From: Limihaloglobus sulfuriphilus
Lineage (GTDB): Bacteria > Planctomycetota > Phycisphaerae > Sedimentisphaerales > Sedimentisphaeraceae
Assembly: GCF_001999965.1 (NCBI RefSeq)
Contig: NZ_CP019646.1
Span: forward strand, 1,798,001 to 1,862,000
Direction: 5' to 3'
DNA: 64,000 nt
Position numbers and translations under genes: made by a program. The notes beneath the pieces were generated by a model. The model was not told where the DNA came from, searched no databases, and worked only from the letters and a program-made list of their open reading frames with translations. This document shows positions 18,284 through 27,872 of this stretch, piece after piece. Positions within the stretch are counted from its first letter, which is position 1. Every line of letters begins with the position of its first letter.

Positions 18284-20203
18284 TCACTCTACATCTGCCT
18301 GAAAGAAGTACGTAAAGCAGCTTTCGGCAGGTATTCTGTTACATTCCAGCCAGTTTTCCGCCATGATGGCAAAATCACGGATATCTATAACGCAATCTCC
18401 GTAAACATCACCCGCAATAGCACCGCTGCAATACGGGGTTCTCAGGGTAATGGTATCGATTCGAAGATCGCCGGCAACAGACTGCCCGGGAACTGAAATC
18501 GTCATCTTTTTAACCTGATCAGCGTTGGGAGCATCGGCAAGTGAAATATAAACCCAGTGCCACTCGCCTTCTACACTGCCGCCTTCGGGAGTTATAAAAT
18601 CATCAACTGAGTCAACAGTCTTTTCAGCTATAACGCCTCCGGATTCGTCCTGGAGTTTAAAGTTAAACGATTCGGGGTTATCACCCTGTACCGCGGACTT
18701 GTATAGGAACTCAAAAGCAATAGCCGGTACGCCTGTAAAATCGATAGCTGTTTCGTATGTCCTGCTGTAGGTAACATCCGATGTACCGAATGGTACAACT
18801 AATGCGTACCTGCTGAATTCCGGCCCTACATCAAGCTCGTTGGTCTGATAAACAGGGCAGGTCCAGACTTCACGAACATCTGCTGCCGTTGCATAAGCAT
18901 TGAAATCTTCAAGAGTCTCAACACCGCCTGTCCTGAACCACCTGACAGAAGAAAAATACTCGCTGCCGTCTCTGACAACTCCCAGCTTCCAGTAATAAGT
19001 CCTGTGCAGCTCCAGCGTACCCGGATCAAAAGATATTTCCGTACCGCCGGCTGTGAAACTTACAGGTACAGCAGTATCAAGCTCTGCCTGTGAGTTTGCG
19101 ATATAGAAATTGTAGGTGTCCGCCTCAATATCAACATTCCAGCCAAACTGGGTAAAGATGCTTAAGCCCTCGGAACCGGTCACGGGCGTAAGATTAACGG
19201 CATAATTGCCAACCGTTGTAAAATTCCAGGTATCACCTGAAAGCCCCTCCCAGAGAACCTGTTCAGTTACGCCGTCTTCGGGATCAGGATCGTAGAAGCA
19301 GTCAACCGCCCAGTAGTAGGTTGTATCACCCAGAAGCGTGTAATCAATACTGTTCTGGGATGCATATGATGCCACCTTTGCACTTGCGTCACGGTTATCA
19401 ACCAACTCCTCATCTGTACTGATGTAAACATCATACCATGTAACGGCCGCATCAGGGCTGTTCCAGCTAAGAGTCTGGGTACCCGCCGCGTTTCCAAAAC
19501 TATTGATTTCAGGTGACGGGTTATACGCAACGTTAACCACACGGTAAACACGGACATTCTTGATCCAGCCTTCAAAAAACTGATAATTGCTGTGGTTGCC
19601 GATCCAGATATGACCGGAGTTGTCAGGAGTGCCGTTTTTAAACGGGCTCGTTTCAAACTCGTTTATTTCTTTGCCGTCAACATTGCAGTATATCGTATCA
19701 GTATCAGAAACATACCACATATCAATGCTGTGCCAGAAAAAATCGTTAACAATCGTCGTACCGGGCCCGTAAGTCCCTACACCGTAACCATTTCCTGTAA
19801 TAACACCATTGTTTAAGGCCATGAACCAGTCGCCCGACTGCCAGCCGCTGCCGGCTCTTCTGCTGAAAAACGGCCTCCAGCCGGTTGCAGCTGTTGCAAC
19901 ATCAAGTGTGATCCGGAAATCTTTGGTAAAATCATACGGATAAACTGCATTGGCAATATCAAGATAATCCGCCCCGTCCGCATCATCAGCGACTCCATCA
20001 AAGTAGAAACCTCCATAACCGGAGTCATAAGAAGCGCCGTTAACGACTGCGTCGTAGCCGTAACCTGAGGTGTCGGGGAAAACACCGCCTGAATCGGCAC
20101 TATCAAGCAGCCACTCTCCTATCAGCTCTTCTGCCGCCATCGCTGGACATACGGCGAAAAGAACCATGCAAAACATATAAAAAGAAACTCTGAATGCTTT
20201 CAT
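18284..20203 (-). CDS. LamG, Fn3-like repeats and four-Cys dockerin-like tag protein (paralogue)
   Basis: 639 residues from the ATG at 20203, chosen because AAAGG lies just upstream and a clean signal peptide follows (MKAFRVSFYMFCMVLFAVCPAMA). Same order as the neighbour: LamG-like (about 25-235), two Fn3-like repeats (TLSWNSPDAAVTWYDVYIS; FGWNVDIEADTYNFYIA), a second sandwich domain, and the C-terminal GDVYGDCVIDIRDFAIMAEN, then WLECN. The linker CNRIPA[ED]SC after the tag is shared by both proteins. No enzyme motif seen; likely secreted binding or structural protein. 43 bp separate the two genes, so they are probably one transcript. Confidence 0.75.
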   Translation of the reverse strand: MKAFRVSFYMFCMVLFAVCPAMAAEELIGEWLLDSADSGGVFPDTSGYGYDAVVNGASYDSGYGGFYFDGVADDADGADYLDIANAVYPYDFTKDFRITLDVATAATGWRPFFSRRAGSGWQSGDWFMALNNGVITGNGYGVGTYGPGTTIVNDFFWHSIDMWYVSDTDTIYCNVDGKEINEFETSPFKNGTPDNSGHIWIGNHSNYQFFEGWIKNVRVYRVVNVAYNPSPEINSFGNAAGTQTLSWNSPDAAVTWYDVYISTDEELVDNRDASAKVASYASQNSIDYTLLGDTTYYWAVDCFYDPDPEDGVTEQVLWEGLSGDTWNFTTVGNYAVNLTPVTGSEGLSIFTQFGWNVDIEADTYNFYIANSQAELDTAVPVSFTAGGTEISFDPGTLELHRTYYWKLGVVRDGSEYFSSVRWFRTGGVETLEDFNAYATAADVREVWTCPVYQTNELDVGPEFSRYALVVPFGTSDVTYSRTYETAIDFTGVPAIAFEFLYKSAVQGDNPESFNFKLQDESGGVIAEKTVDSVDDFITPEGGSVEGEWHWVYISLADAPNADQVKKMTISVPGQSVAGDLRIDTITLRTPYCSGAIAGDVYGDCVIDIRDFAIMAENWLECNRIPAESCFTYFFQADVE

Positions 20204-20264
20204 TACATAACACCTTTCTAAAAACATCATTTATATCTCGTATCAGCAACCATTTACTGATTTT

Positions 20265-21131
20265 TTATTTTACATCAAAACCTTTAAAGCCGTTATTAGT
20301 CCAGTCGAGATTCTTCAACCCTCCAAACGTCTGGTTGTCAGGGTCACCATTCTGGACTGAGCGGGGTTCCATTTTCTCCAGCGGCACCCATTCGGCATGA
20401 CCGTCAAGAAAACCCGCCTGGTGTCCATTGCCCTTTTCGTTTGTCGCGTGAACCATGACATCGTTATAAATATAGTTGCTGCCTGTAACTATTGGAGCAT
20501 TGTGACAGCTGAAAGGGATCAGCTTGGAAGGATATCTTGACTCACTTATTCTCCAGGATTTTGGCTTATTTGGGCTTCCCCACTGCAGCTGATATATACG
20601 CCCGGTTCGCTGATCAAAATCCGTGTACATTTTCAAGTTATAATAATAGCTGAAATCCACCATAGGAGCACCCTTGTCGTTTAGGGGGTAACGCGGTTCT
20701 ACCTGGAAGTACTGCATGGAATAGTTAAAGGGAGTGCCCTTCTGCAGCTGTCTCTGAAACCAGTTATAAGTAGAGCCCGGCTTGTTTTTATCACCTGGGC
20801 AATGCATGTTTTCCTGATCCAGGGCCCCGTATTCCATCAGCATACCCCACACGTTGAGCAGACCGAAATAAGGATAATAACCCCTTACAGGAAAATAGTT
20901 TGCTGACATGTTCGGCGGACGGTTATATTCAATAACCGGCATTTTGTCATCAAAAGATGCCGCATAAGCCTGAAACGAAAGCCCGGTACCCCTCATATTC
21001 GCAAGACACACGGTTTTCTGGGCCTGCTTTCTGACACGGCCAAGTGCCGGCAGGAGTATAGCCATAAGCATGGCTATTATGGAGATTACTACCAACAATT
21101 CGATTAGTGTAAAAGCGCGTTTTTTCCTCAT
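20265..21131 (-). CDS. Pseudopilin-like protein (prepilin N-terminal methylation motif)
   Basis: 288 residues from the ATG at 21131. The in-frame ATG at 21146 is part of the ribosome site (GAGGT, 8 bp before 21131), and the same leader sequence recurs before the gene at 59487. The N-terminus [16 protein letters not shown] is a class III prepilin signal: cleavage before Phe, Glu at +5, hydrophobic helix. The C-terminal half has HQAGFLDGHAEWV, the degenerate H-x-DG block of planctomycete pseudopilins. These proteins are processed by prepilin peptidase and assembled by type II secretion or type IV pilus-like machines. Its place between a regulator and two exoproteins suggests a role tied to glycan handling. 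Confidence 0.8.
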   Translation of the reverse strand: MRKKRAFTLIELLVVISIIAMLMAILLPALGRVRKQAQKTVCLANMRGTGLSFQAYAASFDDKMPVIEYNRPPNMSANYFPVRGYYPYFGLLNVWGMLMEYGALDQENMHCPGDKNKPGSTYNWFQRQLQKGTPFNYSMQYFQVEPRYPLNDKGAPMVDFSYYYNLKMYTDFDQRTGRIYQLQWGSPNKPKSWRISESRYPSKLIPFSCHNAPIVTGSNYIYNDVMVHATNEKGNGHQAGFLDGHAEWVPLEKMEPRSVQNGDPDNQTFGGLKNLDWTNNGFKGFDVK

Positions 21132-21172
21132 TTTATAATACCTCATATAATTTTACTTTTTAAACATACTTG

Positions 21173-22309
21173 TTATTTTTTTACAGGTCCTGTGGAACCT
21201 CTTTGTATCAGCTCACCTTCAAGACGGAAAGTTTTTTCACTGATGTCTTTCCCGTCAATCATATCTATAAGTATTTCGGCTGCGGTAAAACCGATTTCGC
21301 GGAGCGGCTGCGCATAGACCGTAACAGGCGGATTCAGATGTGCCGCTAAAGGCTCATCATCAATACATATAAGGCTGATATCGTCGGGAACCTTTAAACC
21401 ATGGTCATGAATGGCTTTTAGAGCGCCAAACACAAAGTGAAAATACAACAGGAAAACGGCTGTTGGCCTCTGCTTCTGCAGAAGAAGCCTGTTCATTGGA
21501 GCATATCCAAGGCTTTCGTAATAAGACGGCCCAGGATGTTCGCCAGCGGTGAAAAGTGCCCCTTCCTGGACATAATCCGGAGGGGCCGGCAGCCCTGCTT
21601 TACATAATGCCATCTGATAACCCTCTTTTCGTTTCTGCATCTCACGTAAAAGCGGACGTACTGAAGAATCGTACGTTATATGGGCAATCCGTTCGTGGCC
21701 AAGCTCAATCAAATGATTTGTCGCATCGAAGCCGGCCTTCTCCTGGTCCATCTTTACACACGGAAAACGTACATCCAAATCGCTCCTGTCAACAAGAACA
21801 AGAGGAAAATCATCCGGCACCATCTCTTCCAATATCTGGAGGTTTTCTTTGTGTTCGCCAACACGAACAACAGCACCTGAACAATTTGCATGAGTCAGAT
21901 TCTTAATCAGTTTTTTCTCTGTTTCTGAGCTGTAATCACTGTTAAGCAGGCTCAGCATCATTTTATGTTCTCTGCAGGCCACATCAACACCCCGCATTAT
22001 TTCAGCGGCCAGAAACGACTCGATTTCATCTGCCATAAACGCAATCGAATGAATTTTGGGCAATAACAAATCAGAGGAATCCTGAGACGGACGGCTTATA
22101 CGAACACTGCCAAACCTCGGACGTCTTTCAACGTAACCCTCGGCTGACAACTCGGTTAAAGCTCTTTCGGCAGCGTAAACACTGGTACCAAGATTATTGG
22201 ATATTACACGTATCTTAGGAAGTTTTTGACCTTCCTTGAATTGCGTGAGAATATAATCTTTTACCATCTCACGACCATTAGTGCTTTCTGTAGCTTGAGA
22301 TGTAGACAT
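21173..22309 (-). CDS. GntR-LacI hybrid transcriptional regulator
   Basis: 378 residues, cytoplasmic. Residues about 12-72 are a GntR-type winged helix (MVKDYILTQFKEGQKLPKIR, SVYAAERALTELSAEGYVERRP). Residues about 88-375 are a periplasmic-binding/LacI-type sensor (HSIAFMADEIESF, LVLVDRSDLDVRFPCVKMDQ, GHERIAHITYD, ISLICIDDEPLA). This arrangement is known from AraR-like sugar regulators. The effector is probably a sugar from a nearby pathway. A palindrome (TATTGACAATA) lies 153 bp upstream, just inside a TTGACA box, and may be its own operator. It is followed by the pseudopilin gene after 41 bp. Confidence 0.85.
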   Translation of the reverse strand: MSTSQATESTNGREMVKDYILTQFKEGQKLPKIRVISNNLGTSVYAAERALTELSAEGYVERRPRFGSVRISRPSQDSSDLLLPKIHSIAFMADEIESFLAAEIMRGVDVACREHKMMLSLLNSDYSSETEKKLIKNLTHANCSGAVVRVGEHKENLQILEEMVPDDFPLVLVDRSDLDVRFPCVKMDQEKAGFDATNHLIELGHERIAHITYDSSVRPLLREMQKRKEGYQMALCKAGLPAPPDYVQEGALFTAGEHPGPSYYESLGYAPMNRLLLQKQRPTAVFLLYFHFVFGALKAIHDHGLKVPDDISLICIDDEPLAAHLNPPVTVYAQPLREIGFTAAEILIDMIDGKDISEKTFRLEGELIQRGSTGPVKK

Positions 22310-22673
22310 TTACTTAACCTAAACAATAAAACAATATTTACATAAAATCTTATATTTGATTTTACAATAAACCCGCAACAATGTCAAACAATAATGCTAT
22401 TTTTCACAAATTTATGCGATTATTCAATTAACAAGGCTAAATAAATACTCATTATTTGTATTATTGACAATATTTTACCTGTCAACATCTAAACATTAAT
22501 AAGATCGCTGCAAACTTGCAAATTGCCCCTGTACTATCAAATACACAAGCTCAAACAATCTACGCATACAAGTTTTGCATTAGCTTCACGCTTCAAAAGC
22601 ACAAACGCAAACTTCACACAGACCAAATATTTGCGGCGAAGTGAAATCTGACACATCATCAATTATACCTGCC
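22310..22673. other. 364-bp intergenic region upstream of the hybrid regulator
   Basis: AT-rich, no coding potential seen. It lies past the symporter stop (22674) and before the regulator start (22309). The only structured element noticed is the promoter-like block with palindrome at 22462-22485. No terminator with a T-run was found after the symporter. Confidence 0.6.
22462..22485 (-). promoter_or_regulatory. Candidate promoter and operator of the hybrid regulator
   Basis: On the minus strand TTGACA (22485-22480) is followed within the spacer by the perfect 11-bp palindrome TATTGTCAATA (22472-22462). The -10 box is weak (TAATAC or TACAAA). The nine-base core ATTGACAAT is shared with the palindrome over the symporter promoter at 1987-2001. 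Confidence 0.3.
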
Positions 22674-24731
22674 CTATTGCTTGGCGGACCTTGAGACAAA
22701 GCCCGTGTCAGACTCGTCTCTTTTGAGCTCTTTAAGCGTTGAGAATAAGTGCCCGAGGTCTTTGATTCCTCCTACGCAGAACCAGATGGTTGTACCTATG
22801 CCGACAGTTACGATAACAGTTACATGGATTTTCCAGAAAGTCATCCATGATTCAATCGCGACATCTGTTGAAAGATTGATTATAACGCCGGCTATAAAAA
22901 CTGTAAACCACACAGCACACCACGAAAGTTTAAAATAGTATATGAGCTTATCAGAAAAACTGAACTCGCTGCTTGGCAGCAGTGCCCTTATCCCGACAGC
23001 CGGCTTAGTTACGCCTCGGGCATGGTCATCTTTTACGGCGTAGTCTCCCCTGTGAAGCAGCTTCTCAAGGTTATAAGCGGGACGTTTGAATACAATCCCG
23101 TCAATCAGTGACACAAGTACGTAACCGGCTATTGCAGAGAGAATTGTGAAGAAGAATATCCACTGGCTGTTTATGGGGAACTCATCCGGGCCTACTACCC
23201 AGTTGGCGCCTGGGATTCTGGCCGCGACGCCCTCTATGACAAATTTCAGATTTGCAAGAAGTGCGGGGGCAGAACTATCCAGCCAGGGATATATCTGAGG
23301 AACCCACATCTGGCGAAGAACCATACTGCCGATTGAAATAACCAGGCCTATAACAAGTGCACTGTACGCGCCTGCGGAGGTACCTCTTTTCCAGTACAGC
23401 CCGCCTATCATTAAAGAACCCGCCCCGCCGACAAATATTGAGGCAGTGATGGATAAAAACATCAGGATGTATTCCTTCTGGCTGAAGAGAAGGCTGAATA
23501 GGAACACAAAGACAGCGACAAATAAAACAGAAAACTTCAGCAGAATCATGTGCTGCTTTTTACTGAACGGCTCCCTGCGGAACGGCATTATGATATCCTG
23601 GATAAAGATACTGCCCCATGAATGAAGATAAGTGCTGTATGTGGAGATACATGCCATGAGCATAACCGAAACGAACAGGCCCATTATACCCCTTGGGAAC
23701 AATTTGCTGAGCACTACAGGAACTGTCAGCTGTCTTCTTATCGTATCATCGCTGATATTCGAAAGCGCCGCCCTTGCCGGCTCAGCAATACTGGAAAAAG
23801 CGGTATTATGCATCACTACATAAGCTCCAACAGGCAGAATCATCAGCAAGAGCGTTAAGATAAGCCCTCTCCACTCGCCGAGCATACTGCCGAGCTTTGC
23901 CTCATGAGCATTTTTCGCAGAAGCCGCGTAGCCTTGAGCCCCCTGCCAGGCGTTTCTTACATAAAACAGTGAGACAGCGGTTATTATAAAGAAAGAAGGG
24001 TTGAAATCTTTGATTTTCTCGGTTTTGAATGGATTTATCATGGACGAATCAACCGGGGCATCCTTTAGCGTATCAAAAACAATATCCCAGTTGAACCTGT
24101 AGAAGAAAAACCCCGCCATTATAATGAGAACTATATTGGTAAAAAGCCCCTGAACAAAATCTGTTACCATAATAGTCACCTGGCCGCCTGTGAAGACAAA
24201 AAGCAGCCCGACAGACAGAAGTATAAGCATTATTAAAGGAAAAGTATCTATCGGCAGATAGGGTATCTCAGTAGGCAGGCCGCAGAAATGGATCAGAAAA
24301 CGGGCTCCCACCGCGGGAAAGATACCGAAGTTGAGTATTCCTGAGAACCACCCCAACATGCCGGCAAAAATCCTGACCCCCCTGCTGTATCTGCGTTCAA
24401 ACAACTCGGCAACGGTATATGCCCTTGTCTCTCGAAATCTGTATGTCACCCAGCCTGAAACGGTTATCAGCAAAAGCAGCGGCGAGGTAATCATCGTCCA
24501 CCAGGAGCCGGTAAAGCCGGCCTGATAATACATCTCAAACATCCCAACGACTGTGATCGCCCCTACGCTTGCGGCTCCCTGTGAAATGCAGAGCAGATAC
24601 TTGCCGGCTGATCTGCTGGCGGCAAGAAAATCGGATACGCTCTGAACATATCTGGTAGTATATCGAGCTACAAAAACTATAAACAGCAGTGCTGCTGAGA
24701 CTATAAGCCAGTCGTAAAAACTGAGATTCAT
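22674..24731 (-). CDS. Sodium:solute symporter (SSS family), long form
   Basis: 685 residues, inner-membrane transporter with about 14 helices and an extended C-terminal part (about residues 560-685) containing a cytoplasmic loop and two or three further helices. SSS features: VQSVSDFLAASRSAGKYLL after helix 1, FVFTGGQVTIMVTDFVQG, and LMACISTYSTYLHSWGSIFIQDI near residues 370-390. Substrate is unknown; neighbours are a LacI regulator, a Gfo/Idh/MocA dehydrogenase and two putative glycosidases, so a sugar or sugar acid is likely. It lies 52 bp after the LacI gene and is probably in the same transcript. Confidence 0.88.
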   Translation of the reverse strand: MNLSFYDWLIVSAALLFIVFVARYTTRYVQSVSDFLAASRSAGKYLLCISQGAASVGAITVVGMFEMYYQAGFTGSWWTMITSPLLLLITVSGWVTYRFRETRAYTVAELFERRYSRGVRIFAGMLGWFSGILNFGIFPAVGARFLIHFCGLPTEIPYLPIDTFPLIMLILLSVGLLFVFTGGQVTIMVTDFVQGLFTNIVLIIMAGFFFYRFNWDIVFDTLKDAPVDSSMINPFKTEKIKDFNPSFFIITAVSLFYVRNAWQGAQGYAASAKNAHEAKLGSMLGEWRGLILTLLLMILPVGAYVVMHNTAFSSIAEPARAALSNISDDTIRRQLTVPVVLSKLFPRGIMGLFVSVMLMACISTYSTYLHSWGSIFIQDIIMPFRREPFSKKQHMILLKFSVLFVAVFVFLFSLLFSQKEYILMFLSITASIFVGGAGSLMIGGLYWKRGTSAGAYSALVIGLVISIGSMVLRQMWVPQIYPWLDSSAPALLANLKFVIEGVAARIPGANWVVGPDEFPINSQWIFFFTILSAIAGYVLVSLIDGIVFKRPAYNLEKLLHRGDYAVKDDHARGVTKPAVGIRALLPSSEFSFSDKLIYYFKLSWCAVWFTVFIAGVIINLSTDVAIESWMTFWKIHVTVIVTVGIGTTIWFCVGGIKDLGHLFSTLKELKRDESDTGFVSRSAKQ

Positions 24732-24783
24732 CTAAGACCTTTCTTGATACTGTTGGACTTGTTTGAAAAAAACTAGAACAAAA

Positions 24784-25827
24784 CTATGCGGATTCTCTTG
24801 GAATAAGTTTCGGTTTTACCGTTACAACTTTCTGATCAACGCTGCCCTTGTCGATAAGATCGAGAAGCATATTGATCATTTTGCTGCCTACTGCCTCTTC
24901 GCGGCCGTCGATAGTAGTAAGTGAGGGGGTTGTCATCGCTGATACCCTGAGATTATCGTATCCTATGACGGCGACATCTTCGGGTACCCTGATAGACCTG
25001 GAATGCAGATGCTTCATTAGCATAATCGCCCAGTCATCATTTGAAGCTATTACAGCATCGGCTTTCTTTTCTGATACGAGCTTTTTATAGATGCTCCGCA
25101 TGTACTCGGGCTGTGGTACAACTTTTTCAGGGCCGACCCAGATAAGCTCCGGATCGAATGCCATCCGTTCATTTGCCAGCCCAAGTTTGTAACCTTCCAT
25201 ACGTTCAATCATGGGCCTGAACTTTTTACCTGCCAGTGCAAGAGCTATTCTTTTTCTTCCTTTTGATGCCAGGTAATGAACCGCCTGTATGATACCGTCG
25301 CAATGGTCCATGGTCACGCAATGGGCATCTTCAACTCCGGCCGGCAGGCCCAGATAAACTACGTTTTCTATTCTGGACAAACTCTTTACAATAGAGTTTT
25401 TGTCGCCCTGGAGCTCATGCTGAAGGCACAATACGCCCTCAACACTGCGTGAGATGAAGTCATCGACATAATTTTCAGCAATATCAGGGTTCTGAATATG
25501 ACCGATCATCATCCGATAGCCTCTTTGGTTGGCTATCTGCTCCAGAACAATCAAACGCATCTGCCTCTCTGAAATAAATGACAAAGAAGGCGCAGGCATG
25601 AGAATACCTATAACAGAGCTCTTTCCGCCGCGAAGCTCGTAAGCCGCCCTGTTCGGTTTGTAACCCATTTTTTTCGCCGCGTTGAGAATCTCATCAACCT
25701 TATCCCTGCTTACCCGCACGGTGCTGTTGTTGAAATTGCCGCTTAAAACTGCCGAAACAAGGGTTTGATGCACGCCTAAAGCGTTCGCGACGTCTATCTG
25801 TCTTACACGTTTACCGTTCTTAGCCAT
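24784..25827 (-). CDS. LacI-family transcriptional regulator
   Basis: 347 residues, cytoplasmic. Residues about 7-60 are the LacI helix-turn-helix and hinge (IDVANALGVHQTLVSAVLSG, RDKVDEILNAAKKMGYKPN). Residues about 70-345 are the sugar-binding sensor (SSVIGILMPAPS, VYLGLPAGVEDAHCVTMDHC, PEDVAVIGYDNLRVSAMTTP). It sits between a pseudopilin gene (36 bp upstream) and the symporter (52 bp downstream), so it probably controls this block in response to the imported sugar. No clear palindromic LacI operator was found near its start. Confidence 0.9.
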   Translation of the reverse strand: MAKNGKRVRQIDVANALGVHQTLVSAVLSGNFNNSTVRVSRDKVDEILNAAKKMGYKPNRAAYELRGGKSSVIGILMPAPSLSFISERQMRLIVLEQIANQRGYRMMIGHIQNPDIAENYVDDFISRSVEGVLCLQHELQGDKNSIVKSLSRIENVVYLGLPAGVEDAHCVTMDHCDGIIQAVHYLASKGRKRIALALAGKKFRPMIERMEGYKLGLANERMAFDPELIWVGPEKVVPQPEYMRSIYKKLVSEKKADAVIASNDDWAIMLMKHLHSRSIRVPEDVAVIGYDNLRVSAMTTPSLTTIDGREEAVGSKMINMLLDLIDKGSVDQKVVTVKPKLIPRESA

Positions 25828-25863
25828 AATTTATTATTCTATTCGCTGTAATTTAATTTGCTT

Positions 25864-26640
25864 CTATCTTTTGGGCAGCTCTAATTCCCGGGGGGTAAAC
25901 CCTCTGTGCCAGTACAGCTGCCAGATATCCTCAATATTAACATGCATTACAGAACCGTCAACCATTGCTATATTTACAGCCATATCATGACGGTCCATCG
26001 CAAAGGTGGCGGTATTGTTGAACCTGCCCGGAAGCAGATCACCCGTTAGGTTGTCCGGTTTAGGATCACTTGTCTGGGGCAGAGCGTGAGTCCACACACA
26101 ATCGCCGAAAGTCGGTGTTTTGTCCGGATGTTCTACATAGCCCAGAGACCTGTAAGGTTTATCAAACCTGTCAACATAATTTATGTACATCATGCCTTCT
26201 TTGTTGAGCCATGCATTCCAGCCGTAACTGCCGGTGTACTCTGCTTCTTCGGTATTGAGCCATGAACCTCTGCTGCCGTGCCATTTATGTTGATAATTTC
26301 CGGTATAGGGATAGTCTCTTGTCTTTGTTGCCGAAGGACAGGTGCGAAGCTCGTTAGCTTCTTCTGGATTCATACCGTGATAGGGCATGAGCAGCCCCGT
26401 CCAGTATTTTCCGATGGAGAGCTCGTACGGCGGGAAGCGGTCTCCATATTCTGCGATATAAGTCAGATAGCCTATATTCATATCTCTAAGTTTCGCTGAA
26501 CAGACAACTGAGCGGGCCTGATTCCGGGCTTTATTCAGCGCAGGCATCATTATAGCCATCAGCAAAGCGATAATTGAGATAACAACAAGAAGCTCTATCA
26601 GCGTAAATGCTTTAGAACTGTTTTTATTTGAACTGTACAT
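25864..26640 (-). CDS. Pseudopilin-like protein with H-X9-DG domain
   Basis: 258 residues. The N-terminus [20 protein letters not shown] is a class III prepilin signal with Glu at +5. The C-terminus shows the full H-X9-DG pattern (RHDMAVNIAMVDGSVMHVN), the mark of the large planctomycete family of secreted pseudopilins. Function of the C-terminal domain is unknown. It lies between the Gfo/Idh/MocA gene (32 bp) and the LacI gene (36 bp), so it is embedded in a sugar-metabolism operon and not in a pilus locus. Confidence 0.82.
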   Translation of the reverse strand: MYSSNKNSSKAFTLIELLVVISIIALLMAIMMPALNKARNQARSVVCSAKLRDMNIGYLTYIAEYGDRFPPYELSIGKYWTGLLMPYHGMNPEEANELRTCPSATKTRDYPYTGNYQHKWHGSRGSWLNTEEAEYTGSYGWNAWLNKEGMMYINYVDRFDKPYRSLGYVEHPDKTPTFGDCVWTHALPQTSDPKPDNLTGDLLPGRFNNTATFAMDRHDMAVNIAMVDGSVMHVNIEDIWQLYWHRGFTPRELELPKR

Positions 26641-26672
26641 TTCTACCTCGGTAAAAAGGGGTTTGATAGTAT

Positions 26673-27767
26673 TTAAAACTTTGACTGCACGGGGACTAAA
26701 TCGTCCAGGCGGACAATATCAGAAGTATTGGCAGATTCTTCCGCGGCAAAAACAAGTTTCATTGTCTCAAAGGAATCACGGGCATCGGTCATCGGCGGTT
26801 TGCCAAGGGCAACCCTCTGGGCGATATCAATGTCCTGGTCCTCAAGATTATGGACGTATTTGTCATCGTATTTGGAATCCCAGGTAATTTCCTCGACCAG
26901 CTCACTTGTCATGCAGAAGTCTGAATCACCAAACTCCCAGCGGCGAATCTGCCTGTCAAAGATGCTTGTTGATGCCGCGCCTTTGGTACCTTCGATAATG
27001 TAGCGGTTTTCGTGGCCGTCTCCCATGTGAACGCTTATAAGGTTCTGCAGCGGATCCCTGTCCATTGTGGGTGCAACAGCCATCATAAAACTCAAATGGC
27101 TTACCGCACCGTTGGAGAAGCTGTAAGTGGTCTGGTAATTGTCCTTTACCTCGTAATAGGGTATTACGTTGGGGGCACACATTGAGATTACCTTCTCAAC
27201 CTTATCACCGATCCACCATCTGGGCAGATCAACGTAATGAGAGAGTTTCTCGCCGAACATGCTCCCCCCGTTGGACTCATAGTTTCTCCATGACTTTTTG
27301 CCGTGGAACTCGCTGCATATATACTGGCAGTGGGTGCATACAACATCTCCCAGAAGGCCCTGGTCAATCCATTCTTTGATTTTAACAAACATCTTGGAGT
27401 ATCTAAGCTCAAAGCCTATCTGCAGAAAGCCGCCGAGCCGTTCAGCCGTAAGAACCATCTCTTCGGCATCCTCCAGCGATAAAGCCATCGGTTTTTCACA
27501 CATTACGGCTTTACCGGCCTCAAGGGCTTTTACCGTAAGCTCTTTGTGAGCATCGTTGGAGGCCTTGACATAAACAAGTTTAACATCATCATCGTCAAGA
27601 ATATCCTCATAGTTTTCACATACATCTATGCCGTGTTCAGTACGTGCCGCGTCAAGTTTATCACGGTCAATATCATAACCAGCAATACGAGTTACATGGG
27701 GAGACTTCCTTAAATGGAGAATAGTTTTAATGCCCATGCTTCCCAATCCTGCTATTGCAACTTTCAT
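26673..27767 (-). CDS. Gfo/Idh/MocA-family oxidoreductase
   Basis: 364 residues, cytoplasmic, no signal peptide. An N-terminal Rossmann fold with AGLGSMG at residues 6-12, the family EKP motif at 91-93 (MCEKPMALS) and a C-terminal alpha/beta domain with GEKLSHYVDLPRWWIG near residues 172-187, where the catalytic histidine normally lies. Family members use NAD(P) to oxidise or reduce sugars, inositols or amino sugars; some catalyse glycoside cleavage. The substrate here is unknown. First of the block pseudopilin, LacI and symporter. Confidence 0.88.
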   Translation of the reverse strand: MKVAIAGLGSMGIKTILHLRKSPHVTRIAGYDIDRDKLDAARTEHGIDVCENYEDILDDDDVKLVYVKASNDAHKELTVKALEAGKAVMCEKPMALSLEDAEEMVLTAERLGGFLQIGFELRYSKMFVKIKEWIDQGLLGDVVCTHCQYICSEFHGKKSWRNYESNGGSMFGEKLSHYVDLPRWWIGDKVEKVISMCAPNVIPYYEVKDNYQTTYSFSNGAVSHLSFMMAVAPTMDRDPLQNLISVHMGDGHENRYIIEGTKGAASTSIFDRQIRRWEFGDSDFCMTSELVEEITWDSKYDDKYVHNLEDQDIDIAQRVALGKPPMTDARDSFETMKLVFAAEESANTSDIVRLDDLVPVQSKF

Positions 27768-27825
27768 TGTTAACCTTTCTTATTTATCTTTTACAAATTC
27801 AATAATCATTTATACACAAACATAC

Positions 27826-27841
27826 GCGGCGGAACTGCCGC
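27826..27841 (-). terminator. Weak hairpin after the first DUF6259-like gene
   Basis: A short stem GCGGC/GCCGC with a 6-base loop lies about 30 bp past the stop at 27873 on the minus strand. The following bases are T-rich (GTATGTTTGTG) but lack a clean T-run, so terminator function is doubtful. Confidence 0.3.
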
Positions 27842-27872
27842 AAATGCACTTAAAATCGCTATTAGTTCGCTC